Source: Pyrocephalus nanus (Eukaryota; Chordata; Aves; Passeriformes; Tyrannidae). Taken from it: a DNA stretch of 64,000 nt. The notes beneath the pieces are model-generated. The model was not told where the DNA came from and ran no database searches. It was given only the letters and a program-made list of their open reading frames with translations. A program made the translations under genes and the position numbers. The DNA lies in contig CM076279.1 of the NCBI GenBank assembly GCA_038380795.1, forward strand, positions 1,565,001 to 1,629,000. Reading direction: 5' to 3'. This document shows, piece by piece, positions 53,230-63,815 of the stretch (its first letter is position 1; each line of letters begins with the position of its first letter).

Positions 53230-54990
53230 GAAAAGGGTATTTTGTATCAGAGAGAAACCAGGGACACCCAGGAGTCCTGAGAGCCACACCAGTGGCCCAG
53301 GTTTGGTGAGTTGATTCACAGCTTGGAAGAAGGTCCCAAACCACAAATCCTGCAGTGAACCGTGGCACCAGGCCACTTACTCAGACTCCTTGCAGGAATT
53401 AGGCTTTTTGTCCATTATTCTATTTATTACCAGACAGGAAAATAATAACTCCCTGAGCTGAGCCTTCTCAACCACAGTGGGTCAGTTCAGTCCATGGTGT
53501 GTGGACGTTCTCCCGGGGCTCCTTCTGCCTCAAACTTTCACTGGACATTTCTGGGAACAACTCCTCCTGCCTTTGACCAGCTTGGATATTCCTTCCCATC
53601 CTGGCAGACAACGACCTGGGTGCGATTCCTCTCTTTATCAGCTGTTTGGGGAGACCACAGCAAGGAACATCCCGGGGGATGACACCGTGGGCTCTCTCAG
53701 AGCCCCCGCTGGTGCAAAACGCTCCTGTTCTCAGCACTTCAGGAGGCTCCACGTGGCTTTTGCAACTTCCCCACGAGCTGCAGAGGCTCTTTGAGGACAC
53801 TGGTGCTTGTTTGCAGAGCATTTCAGGGTGAAAGGGTGGCTGGAACACCTTGCAGCGCTGAGCAGTCCCCTCAGCATGGGGCAGGAGAAGGAGCTGTCAC
53901 AAAGCTCAGCACTCACTCCAGGCCACACAGGTGACCAAATGCCCAGCAGGGCTAAATGCAAAGCCAGGTGATGGCCCTCAGGGTGTCGGTCTCAGGGAGG
54001 TTTCTGGTGTGTGGCCACGAGAAGAGCCCCAGACTGCCCTTCACTGAGGGCTGCTTGTGTCGGGGAGCGCGTTGTCCTGCCAGGAGTTAATCTCCCAGGC
54101 ACAAGGTTGGCATTCAGAAACGCTGGAGGATCGCTGGGCTGCGAAATCTCCATTAAAAAAATAAAAAAAATAAAAATAAAAAAAAAGAGAGAAGGGTGAG
54201 AAGCTTTGGTGGAGGAGGGAGTGGGTATTTCAGGCAGACCACAGAGGCAGATTGTGGCGTGGCTGAGCACGGTGGGCCGGGGGCTCCAGCTGCAGTTTTA
54301 ACGCATCCCCATCCCCAAGGAAACCACTAATGCTGGAGCATTTCACAAAAAAAAAAAAAAAAGGCAGCCCGTGTTCCACTGCTGCACAAATTTCCTCTCA
54401 AGTCGCTAATTACCAACTCCCCAGAACCGAGAAAATGCATTTATGGCCTGAAACGTGTCACAGCTTTGAATCGAGCTACAGAAAGTCCAGGCTATGGTTT
54501 TATTTCTCTTCCCAGCTCTCGTGTTTGCTCATTAATTAGTGCTAGTTTCAGGAGATTAGATGACTTTTTAACATTTCCCATGTAAAAAAAAAAAAAAAAA
54601 GGATATAAAATGAGTTTTTTGTTTTTTCCCTTCGCAAATGGAAAAGGAAAAGCAAAGAGCCCCCCCCCTTTTTTTTTTTTTTTCACTCAGACACAGCTAT
54701 TTTTTAATTTTCTTTTGAAAAATGTTGCCAGTACCCAGAAGTGTCAAATTCTAACACGCAGGGGGAATAATGTTGTTTTTTAGCTGGTAATAGTCTGTGT
54801 TTTTGTGGCTGACTATTGGGAAATTTTTAACATATTTCTTCATCCTGTATTTGCAGGAGATGAGATGACTTTTTAATGTTCCAGGGTAGAAAACCCATAA
54901 AGAAAGTGCATCTTCTTCTCAGCAATTCTGAGGACATCTTTTACTTAGAAAGCAAAAGTAATTACATAATTGTGACATTTTGTATATGTT
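53230..54990. other. Gene-free interval
   Basis: Unique sequence with A-rich tracts at 54155-54190, 54346-54362 and 54584-54600 and C/T runs at 54661-54683. The 54380-54560 stretch is repeat-free, with homeodomain-type words (TTAATTAGTG), and might be conserved. No gene recognised. Confidence 0.45.
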
Positions 54991-54997
54991 TCTCCAG

Positions 54998-55142
54998 GAT
55001 TATGGAAAGATTTGGGTTGAGAGGGACCTCAAAGCTCATCTTTTCCACCTCCTGCCACAGGCAGGGACACCTTCCCCTAACCCAGGTTGCTCAAAGCTCC
55101 ATCCAACCTGGCCTTGGACACTTCCAGGGATGGGAAAAGCCA
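54998..55142 (-). mobile_element. CR1 LINE fragment, minus strand
   Basis: GATTATGGAAAGATTTGGGT, GAGAGGGACCTCAAAGCTCA, CCACAGGCAGGGACACCTTC, AACCCAGGTTGCTCAAAGCT and CATCCAACCTGGCCTTGGAC, then CACTTCCAGGGATGGG. Same orientation and subfamily style as the copy at 53001. Confidence 0.94.
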
Positions 55143-56510
55143 CCTTCATTTAATAACCAAAAAACTGAAAATACTCATTTTTGAAGGGAATTCAACTCCT
55201 TTCACACTTTGCTCAGGATCTTCACTGTGTCTTATGTGTGCCTGGGACTTTATGGTGTGTGAGGGGGAAGAGCATCCCCGTGGCAGCCCAACCATGACCC
55301 TGTTCCATCCACTGCACCTGCCATTCCTGGGATTTTCAGAGCATTTGCAGTGTTGGGTCTTTTAGGAAGAGCCTTGGCTTTGCTGGAGCTCGGGGAGGTT
55401 TCAACATTGCTCAACTTTCCCATATTGGTCTCTGCAGCTTCCTATGGAGCTGGAAAACAGTCATGGAATTGGGAATAGCTCAGGGCAGAGCCTTGGGGCA
55501 GCTTCTCTTTGGTGAAGGTGCTGTGGAAGGGATACTCCACGTCTGGAATGGGGGCACATCCCAAAGATGGGGCCGGGAGCATCGTGTGGGCACCGAAACA
55601 ACGCCCTGGCTGCTCCCATCGGGGAGTTTGAAGCCCTGCTGTGCCATATAGGAATGCTGTCCAGGAATGCCATCCAGCCATGCCATCCAGCAGTTCCAGC
55701 TATAGAGGGAAGAAGCCCATCAGCTCCTGCCCGGGGCTCTGCTGCTCCCAGACCTGGAGCTGTGGGGGCAGAGCGAGCTCCGCTCTCTGCTTTGGCAGCT
55801 CCGCTCCCAGACCACACTTCATGCAACCAGGAATTCCCACTGAATTCCTAGAGCTCCCGAGCTCCTGTGCCAGTGCTTTCCACCCACACTGCTGTGGCTC
55901 ACCCTGAGCTGAGGTTTTGGGGCTGATTGTGCTGATCCTTCCCCCAGGAAGGCTCAGGAAGTGCCCTGAGGTTTTTGCTGTGAGGGGACAGTGAAGCTGT
56001 GGCAGTGATGGGAGCCAGAGGCAGCTCCAGGAGCCAGGGATGCTCTTCCCAAGGGCTGGTCCTGCCTGGATCAGCACAGCCCTGGGTGCCCATGGCATTG
56101 CCCTTGTTCCCAGGGCTCATCTCCCTGAGCATCCCCAGCCCAGGAGGTGCCAAATCACAGCCAGGGGGATCAGAGGGGCTGAAGGAGCTGCAGGTCCTGA
56201 ACCTCCAACAGGATTTCATCCCTTGCTTTCAGATCCCTGGATAATCCTACCCAAACTGAGAGCATCAGCACTTCCTTTGCCCCCTCCAGCTCCTTCCCAG
56301 CAGGACTGGGCCAGCCCAGGCTGCTGCAGCTTTGTCCTGCTGCTCTGTGACATCTTCCAACCTTTGCTCACTCGAGACACAAGTCCAGGCCTATTCCTTG
56401 ATCCCAACCATGCCAATGAAACCAACCTCTCTGGGCACTTTCCTTCTGGGAGTAAACTGTCATTTTTCACCACATAAAATTTTATAAGTTTCAAGCGAAT
56501 GGAAAATGGA

Positions 56511-56576
56511 TTTTATTATTTTATTTTATTTTTTAAATTTTTTTTTCTTTTTTTTTTTTTTTCCTTTTTTTTTTTT
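56511..56576 (+). repeat. T-rich low-complexity tract
   Basis: TTTTATTATT and TTATTTTATT units followed by T runs broken by AAA, C and CC. Wholly A/T/C with almost no G. Confidence 0.88.
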
Positions 56577-56727
56577 CCCCTGAATGTTTTATGGCTGCAA
56601 AAACAGAATTTGTGGTTTGAACTGTTAAGGTTTGATGCAGAGGGCTATGGAACCTTTTATGTAACCCGCTGGCCTGAATAATTATCAAAATATTTTGCTT
56701 TCCACTCTTTCTAAGCCTCTGCATCAG

Positions 56728-56750
56728 AAAAAAAAAAAAAAAAAAAAAAA
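56728..56750. repeat. Poly(A) tract
   Basis: Twenty-three A after GCATCAG, with no recognised retroposon upstream. Confidence 0.9.
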
Positions 56751-59210
56751 TTCGTGTGTGCAACCTTTTGACCACAAAATAATAATACTAAGAAAGCCCC
56801 CCTTCAGAAGCTGGGCTGGAGCTGCTGCTCCATCCCTGGATGGGGAGAGGGGACCAGGGGGAGCCAGCTGGGGATGTGGGAAGGGACCTCACCTGGAGAA
56901 GAACTTCCAGCACAGCAGCTGATTCCAGAGGGTGAGGAAACTGCTGGGGATGAGCTCAGCTGGAGAGATGGTGCTGCTGCCATCGGGGACAGCTTCAGCT
57001 TCTCCTTGGAGCATCCCCTGCAATCCAGCTCTCTGGAACCTCAGGGCTGCTTCATCTCCTCTGCCCTGCCAGTATTTGATTTATATTTCATTAAATGCAT
57101 ATTGTTCTATTGATTTCTGTTACAGTTATTGCCATGAGCCCCTAAAGAAAAGGCACTGGGCTTGCCCTGCTCCCTGCAGCTCTGCCTTTGCCTGGTTTGG
57201 ATTTCCTTCTGCTTCCATATGTTTAAATATAGATTTTTAATGTTTAAACATAGAATTGTAAAGGATTTTGGAGTGCAAGCACGTGCTAGGTATTCTTGAC
57301 TAGCAAGGAGGGAATTACTGTTTCCAATCTGAGCCATTAGTTAAATCTAAACAAAAACTTAGGGGTTTGATCACTTTAATACTTTTATTACATTTTTTTT
57401 TCTATAAAATAGGCTGTATTTTTTTCCTTCCAATTTCTTCACACCTGTCAGCTTTTGGACAACAAATATTGACCGAAAACCCAAAAGAAATACTAAAATT
57501 CGTTTTTTAAAGTAAAACCAGACAACAAGGATAAAGACATTACTCCTGATCAGCTCACAGAGATACAGAATTTACCTTTCCTGCTCCAAAGGCAGAGAAA
57601 CACCTTCTCCTTTGGCTTATGAGAGCCAAAGACACACACACAGAGTGTCTCTGAGTCTGGAATGAGGCATCCTTGGGAATGCAGCAGCTGGGATGAGAAC
57701 ACAGCTCAAGCCTGGACTCCAATCTTGCACCCAGGGCCAGACCTTGGTCCTCCTTCCCAGCTCTAATTGGGCAGGAATGTTAAGGAAAGGTGATGGTGGG
57801 GGGGAGAGAACTGGGAATTTGTCACTGATCTCATTCTGGTGAGGACCCAGAGCAGGACAAGGATGGACAGAAATCCCAATTAGATAACTAATTTAGCTCC
57901 TTGCATGGATTTTAGCCTTTGGCCCCGGAGCCAGAAGCAGCACTTATTGCTCCTGGGTTTGCCATGCTTGGCTGATTATTGCTTAATTGAGGCTTTTCAC
58001 TGAAAGGCCTGGAAACCTGGAGGAATGTGCTTTATGCCCTGGAGTCGTCCCTGCTCCCTCCTGCTTCACCCAGCACTTCAAATGAGCTGATAACCAGCTG
58101 GGAGACAGTCCTCAGGCCACAGCCAGGCAGAGGAAGAGGAATCCCAGGGGCAGGAGGGGGACTTCAAAAGGCTGGAGTCAGTGGGATGCTCCCTTTCCTT
58201 CCTCCCTGTGCCTGGAGCCACGGGCTGGGCACAGCCAGAAAGCCTGAACCAATTACCCAGGGTTGATTAATAACACTAATGAAGCCACTGATGCCCCCAG
58301 CACAGATCCATCCACGCTGGAGGATGCCTGACAGGGTCCAGAGGGGTCCCAAACCCCCCTGTCCCCCCAGCACAGCCAGGGCAGTGATGCTGGATGTGCA
58401 GGAAGGAGCTGGGAGGGGGACATTCCCAAGGTCCCCATTTAAGGTCTGGAGGGACCAGCTCCCACATCCACACCAGTCCTAAAACAGAGCTTCCAAATCA
58501 CCCTGTGAAACTTGTCTTGGTCCTCCCTCTCCTTTCTCTGCAGGTCAATAAAACAGTTGCTATCCCAAAGTATTTGGTGAGGTTTTGCTGAATCCTATGA
58601 AAAAAAAAAAAACAACCAACAAACATCTCCTCTCCTTTCTGCAGGAAATCTTCCAGGAATGGCTGGTTACAATTTCCTGCAGCTCAGGTACAAACCCCTG
58701 TGCCTTCCCTTCCTTTGCCTCCTAAATCATCAAATGCTAAAAATGTTTCTTGCTGTGGTGGCAGAAGCACATTACACCTTGGGCATTGTCCAAAACGTCC
58801 AAAAAAATATCATTTTCCTCCTTTACAGCACTAGCTGGGAGGTTTGTAGGTGCACAAAAAAAACCATTCCATACCTCCTGAGGTTTCCTAGAGTGCTGAA
58901 CCCCTGGAAGGTTTATTTCCTGCAAACATGGAATCGTGTCATGACTCCCTCCAAAATGGGGAGTGGGGAAGGAAAGGGACAGGGATCTTCTCCCACATGA
59001 GCTCAGCCATGACCAAGTGGAGCTTTGCCTTGAGAGGATCCAGCAGATGTTTGTGTTTATCCACCAGATTTGATGAAAACCTTCACTTCCCAGCCCTAAA
59101 TGTGCCCAACTCTGTCCCCAGCATCCCCAAATGAGGCTCCCTTGAACACCCCTGTGCATGTGGCACCTTCCTCCACACATGACCAGTGATTTCCAAGGGT
59201 TGATTGCCCT

Positions 59211-59234
59211 ATTTTTGATTTTAAAATCAAAAAT
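59211..59234. repeat. 24-bp perfect palindrome
   Basis: ATTTTTGATTTT followed immediately by its exact reverse complement AAAATCAAAAAT. The arms have no spacer. Flanks do not extend the symmetry. It could bind a dimeric factor or form a small cruciform; no function is shown. Confidence 0.9.
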
Positions 59235-59269
59235 GACCAGCTGCATTCACTGGGAACACCAACCCTGGG

Positions 59270-59332
59270 CCAGGTGGAACTGGATGAGCTTTAAGGTCCC
59301 TTCCAACCCAACCCATTCCAGGATTCCATGGT
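59270..59332 (+). mobile_element. CR1 LINE 3' tip, plus strand
   Basis: AACTGGATGAGCTTTAAGGT, CCCTTCCAACCCAACCCATT and CCAGGATTCCATGGTC form a CR1 tail of about 60 bases. Confidence 0.92.
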
Positions 59333-59339
59333 CCTCAGC

Positions 59340-61060
59340 AGTCTGCACCTCTGTGAGCCTTGGACCTGGAATTCAGATTTTTAGGGCCATTATGAATAAT
59401 CATGAAGACCAGAAATAAGTCTTATTTTTACGGGGAAAGCCAAAAATTTTTCCACTCCCTACCTTGGGAGCAGGGACTTCCAATGATAACATCCCATGCT
59501 GGGAAGCTCAGGATCAATAACAAGTGCTGGGAATGAGGGTGCTCCTCCCTCTTCTTCAGCAGGAACATGAATCCCTGTGTGTCCAACAGCTTTTAGCAGG
59601 TTCCTTGGAACAAAACACTCTTACAGAATCAAAAAAAAAAAAGGCTCCACAGGCTCCCGGTGTAACTTTTTTTTAGCCTGATTGGTGTTTTTTTCACCGG
59701 TGTGACTGGATTTCATCCCTCCACAGCACTGCCCACTTAGGAGTGGGTTGCAAAAATACCTGCTTCTGCCAAGATATCCTAAACACCATTTTTATAGGTA
59801 GAATATGCAATCCAGACCCTCAGCTGGTGGAATTTGGCACCGCTCCACCAGCACGGGGACCCTGATTTACACCCAGGCAGGAGCCTGTTGGGTTATCCCA
59901 ACATTAGTCCATCATTGCTTTTGGGCTCCTTTCAACCCCACTGCAGGAGCAGAGATGATTTGGAGCACTGACAGGAGCTAATCTGTCTCCCCACGGGACC
60001 TTATCACCATTCCAGGGACTCTGAGGGTACTTCCAATCCCAATTTGCAAAGGGACAACCCCAAAACGCTGGAATTAAAAAAAAAAACCACCTTGCTCTTC
60101 TGCATCTTTCCTGACTTGCTGCTCTCCCTCCTCTGAGAAAAGGGTGAAGATGGGTTAAAAAAAAAAAAAAAAGAGAGAAACTTTCATTTTTATGAAGAGA
60201 TTTTACAGTATTGCAGGAAATAATGATCTCAGCACAAGCCAGACCTCACTGAATTGATGGACAGGCTCAGCAACAGGCAGGGAGGTGCCAGAGCCAGGAT
60301 CCTTAGAGAGAATAAGGCCTTCAATTACTGCAGTGATATAATTAATTAATTTATGGCTGCAGCCAGACAGCAGTGACAGCAATACTGCCTGACTTCACTG
60401 CAATCTCCAGTGCTGACTAATGCTCATATCAACACCTCCAGCAACCAACCAGCCACCAGCCCCTTCCCTGGCTGAGACTGAGCTTGATTTCTCCAGAGAG
60501 AACCTTTCCAGATCATTTGAACTAATTGAGGTAATGGAGAAATTGTTCTCATGCCAAAACACTTTTTTTTTTTTTCTTTTTCACTCCCCCTCTTCTTTTG
60601 GTAAGATGATAATATTTAGAAAGCTTCTGGCTACTGCTTAAAGGAGCAGGGCAGTGTCTTTAGGAGCAGCTCAGGGCTTTGGTGCTGCAGCTCATCCTCC
60701 CTGGTTTGTCAGGAGCCAAACTGCTCCCCAATACGTGCTGGAACAACTGGAAACAGCCCCTCAGCAGGAGCAGGTTGGGCACTAATTGCAGTGATTATCA
60801 GCCACAGCACTGACAGCCCCTCTGGCCACCGAAAGCACAGCAATGTGGTTCCATCAGGGCTGGCACAGGAGGGGTTTCACCTCTCACCTTGGCTTTACCC
60901 CCTCCCTCGTGCTCACCAGGTCCAAGGGATGCTCTTCAGGTGAATCTTTAGACACCTGAATACCCTTTGACTCTCACCTTTCATCAGATCACCAGATCAC
61001 CAGCTGGATCCCCTGAGACTCAGCTGCTCAGTACAACTCATTTTAGCTGCTCCTGGCTGG
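59340..61060. other. Gene-free interval
   Basis: Unique sequence. A runs at 59629-59641 and 60157-60172, T run at 60564-60575. AT-rich 60320-60360. No gene or transposon recognised. Confidence 0.5.
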
Positions 61061-61065
61061 GAAGG

Positions 61066-61119
61066 TTGGAACAAAATGGTCTTTAAGGTCCCTTCCAACT
61101 CAACCCATTCTATGAGAAT
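61066..61119 (+). mobile_element. CR1 LINE 3' tip, plus strand
   Basis: GGAACAAAATGGTCTTTAAG, GTCCCTTCCAACTCAACCCA and TTCTATGAGAAT. A short, well-preserved terminal fragment. Confidence 0.92.
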
Positions 61120-61124
61120 ATTTT

Positions 61125-62035
61125 CTGGGGCATTACTACTGTGTCACATTTATCCACATCAGCCTGATGCCCTCGAAGCTTCCACATCATCCCCATCTTC
61201 ATCACCAGCTGTGCAACCCAACACATCAGGAATAGCACATTGACTGGAAACTTAAAGATCCATCTGAGACGTGTTTGTAGTGCAAGAGAGAGATTAATCC
61301 TGATCTTTGCTGATCCAGCTTCCCCCAGCCCGTGTTCTCCTGTAACCTGCTGCTCACCAGCTCCCTGCTTAGAAACTGCACTGACTGTCATGGACAATTT
61401 CGGGAAAGAAGGGGAGAAAACCCAAACATTGGAAAGGCCCCAGTTGTGCTGTTTGGCTGTGTTTTGTAACCACACAGCACTGTCCCCACAGCCACTCATC
61501 ATAGCAGAGTGTGGAGAGGCCCCTAGTGTCCAGAAGCTACAAGAACCAGACAAGGCACAGACACTCCTGTCCTGGAACCACCCCAAACACCCAGGCTGAT
61601 TGAAACTCCCTGCTTTGCCACCACACACAGCTTATCCAGGGGGGACAAAATCACTGAGAGGTGCTTTTGAGTGCTTAAACCCAAACTAAATCATTCAATA
61701 CACAGAACTCAGTTCCATGTCGATGCCAACACGAGCCAGCAGTGCCCCATTCCTGCATGGCTCATCTTGCAGCTTCCCACCACCAAAAGTACCTGCAATG
61801 GCATGTGCAGGGCCAACATATGCAACCCCCCACTAAAAGAGCATCTTCTTGGTATTATTTACATGCAAGGCAAGAGGAATCCTTGTTTTGGTCTTATAGA
61901 AGTCACTAGACACTCAGATTTGCTCATACCAAAAAAAAATTGGATGTCCAGTGCTGGAGAAGACAGCACTGAGGCAGAACAATCCCTGAGCAAATGTTTC
62001 TACCTGGGCAACAGGGAGAAATTGGAGAGTTTTTG
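61125..62035. other. Gene-free interval
   Basis: Unique sequence. Frames of 119-172 codons overlap on opposite strands at 61110-61628. One of 121 codons lies at 61671-62036. None shows a recognised product or splice context. Confidence 0.45.
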
Positions 62036-62042
62036 ATTCCCC

Positions 62043-62050
62043 ATGCAAAT
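62043..62050 (+). promoter_or_regulatory. POU octamer ATGCAAAT
   Basis: Exact octamer, the binding site of POU-domain factors (OCT/BRN). First of four in about 1.6 kb. Confidence 0.4.
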
Positions 62051-62163
62051 ACCTTGGCTGTCAAAAGCATCTGTTACAGGAGACAGGCAGTGGAGGTGCC
62101 CTCTCCTCCCCCTGCCCATCCCAAAACCTGGGCTCTCCCCTCCTCCCTTGATCCCGCATGGAA

Positions 62164-62171
62164 ATGCAAAT
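62164..62171 (+). promoter_or_regulatory. POU octamer ATGCAAAT
   Basis: Exact octamer in GGAAATGCAAATAATCAGAG. The adjoining TAATCA adds a homeodomain-type core, as seen in some POU/homeodomain sites. Confidence 0.4.
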
Positions 62172-62239
62172 AATCAGAGGCCGCTTTCTAAAGAGCAGAA
62201 CAGGCTCCTGCTTTGCCAGCAAGTCAGAATAATGTGGGT

Positions 62240-62680
62240 TTAAAAGAGCAGATGGGGGAGGGGGCTCCGACAGTCATTGTTTTCCAGGACTGCTTCAATT
62301 AGCAAACATCCCATAAAGGGGGGAAGAGAGGGAGAGAAAGGAAATTTCATGCGCTGACACAGCCCCAGTCGGTGGCGAACGCTCCCAGGTCCCGCATGGA
62401 AAAGCTCCCCTCTCCCCTGCTCACCCCTGGCATTACATCAGCCGAGGGCATCCTGGGCAACATTGTCATGCAAATAACCAGCCCAGGAGCCTGGATTCTC
62501 CTGGGCCGGGAGAGACATTCCCACCAGGTCCTGGCGCTCGGGCTCATTCAGAGCGGGCTGAACCGTCCCCTCGGAATAAAAGCTGCAGGCTTAATTAACT
62601 CCTGCTCTGTTCCCAGTCCCAGCCCGATTGTTGTGCTGGTTGCTACAGAGGCCGTGCCAGGATGCCCGATGCCGGGGTCT
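62240..62680. promoter_or_regulatory. Candidate SOX/POU-bound regulatory block
   Basis: A repeat-free block containing CATTGTTT (62275-62282, SOX-type), AATTAGCAAA, the SOX-OCT composite at 62461-62475 and TTAATTAACT near 62592. GC content is mixed and CpG is moderately present (GGTGGCGAACGCTCCC, CTGGCGCTCGGGCTC). Enhancer function is inference from motif content. Confidence 0.35.
62461..62475 (+). promoter_or_regulatory. SOX2-OCT4 type composite element
   Basis: CATTGT-C-ATGCAAAT: a SOX half-site joined to an exact POU octamer in the zero-spacer arrangement of the known SOX2-OCT4 (and SOX-BRN) composite, CATTGTYATGCAAAT. Every base fits. A full match to a 15-base consensus is not expected by chance in 64 kb. 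Binding depends on chromatin and cell type, which cannot be judged here. Confidence 0.6.
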
Positions 62681-62684
62681 GGAC

Positions 62685-63065
62685 CACAGCACCTCCCGGG
62701 CTCTCCCCGGGCTTTATTGACCAGCTTTTGTGCTGCTGCGGGTGCTGCTTTTCCGTGCCAGTGCCTCGCAATGCTCGAATCAGTCATGGAAAGATTCAGG
62801 ACCCTCGTGCCAGTTTTATCCCCCCCTTCCCTGTTTGCACCATTAGGTGCCTGTCTTTTCCGGTTTGGATCCCTTGAAGGGCTTTCATGACTCCGGGACA
62901 AAACGGAGCCGGCTTTTACATCCATCCAGCAGCGTCTTTAGCGGGTTTTACTTGCTGCCCACGCCACTGGTTTTGGAAAAAAAAAACACCATGTTTTCGG
63001 ATGGAAAGGCACAACAGGACACATTTCTGACGCTCACAACTGCACCTTCTCGGGGTGTCCTGTGC
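62685..63065. other. Gene-free interval
   Basis: Unique GC-mixed sequence. The A run at about 62977-62986 is the only repeat. Frames of 61-149 codons on both strands have no recognised product. Confidence 0.45.
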
Positions 63066-63070
63066 AGGGC

Positions 63071-63127
63071 CAGGAGTTTGACTTGGTGGTCCTTGTGGGT
63101 CCTTCCCAACTCAGGAGATTCTCTGAA
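63071..63127 (+). mobile_element. CR1 LINE 3' tip, plus strand
   Basis: GACTTGGTGGTCCTTGTGGG and TCCTTCCCAACTCAGGAGAT match the GTGGGTCCCTTCCAACTCAG subfamily seen at 48981. Short fragment. Confidence 0.75.
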
Positions 63128-63227
63128 CCACTCCTGTCCCCTGACCGTGTCCCCAGGCAGTCCCCACTCCTGCCCTGTGCCAGACTCCATCCTGGGAGCA
63201 GGGGAAAGCCCTGAGCCACAGCCTGGC

Positions 63228-63290
63228 CCTGATGAGCTCAACGTTCCCTTCCAACCTAAACCATTCTGGGATTCCAGAATTCTGTGATCT
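63228..63290 (+). mobile_element. CR1 LINE 3' tip, plus strand
   Basis: TGATGAGCTCAACGTTCCCT, TCCAACCTAAACCATTCTGG and GATTCCAGAATTCTGTGATC. A second tail of different subfamily only about 100 bases after the previous one. Confidence 0.88.
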
Positions 63291-63656
63291 GTCTCAGGGC
63301 TTGTGCCTGCCTGCAAACCCAACCTCAATTCAGAGGCTGCAGGGAAGGCAGGAGAACTCCAGGGATAGTGGATCCCGTGGGAGTACAGGGAGTTCACAGC
63401 AGGGTGAGTGTCCTGGGAGTGGAAGTTGTCACATCCTGGGGGGATGAAGCTCTCGCAGCTGCACAGCTGGGGCCCTGCCCCTCCTGTTAATCGGCAATTA
63501 ATGCTGAGAGGGCACTTAGCAGTGCTGGATATCAGCTTATCTCCCCTGGCAGATCAAGGAGGAGACCACTTTACCCAAGGAGCTGGTTTATCTCTTGGGG
63601 AGAAGGGGAATATTTCTTCCTCTGTCCCTCAGCCCTGTGATTTATTCCGACCTGAC

Positions 63657-63664
63657 ATTTGCAT
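63657..63664 (-). promoter_or_regulatory. POU octamer (ATTTGCAT on plus)
   Basis: Reverse complement of ATGCAAAT, in GACATTTGCATTTACACC. Fourth octamer of the 62.0-63.7 kb group. Confidence 0.35.
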
Positions 63665-63783
63665 TTACACCAGTAAACCAGGTTCTGACAAGAACCTCAT
63701 TAAATGGGGCAATAAATCAGCTCCTCTGACAAGGATCTTTTTACTGCCTTTGGAAGTGATAGATGTAAACCTGTTCTGGGGCT

Positions 63784-63815
63784 CACACACATGTACACAC
63801 ACACACACACACACT
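63784..63815 (+). repeat. (CA)n microsatellite
   Basis: CACACACATGTA followed by ten or so CA units. The ATGT interruption near the start is typical of a moderately old array; length variation between individuals is likely. Confidence 0.93.

Larger units (their letters stand above)
55150..59262. other. Gene-free interval
   Basis: Unique sequence apart from a T-rich tract at 56511-56576, A run at 56728-56750, three 14-base units near 55651-55695 (GGAATGCTGTCCA type) and a 24-bp palindrome at 59211-59234. GC-rich chance frames crowd 55450-56480. A 113-codon frame at 58659-59000 has no recognised product. Confidence 0.45.
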
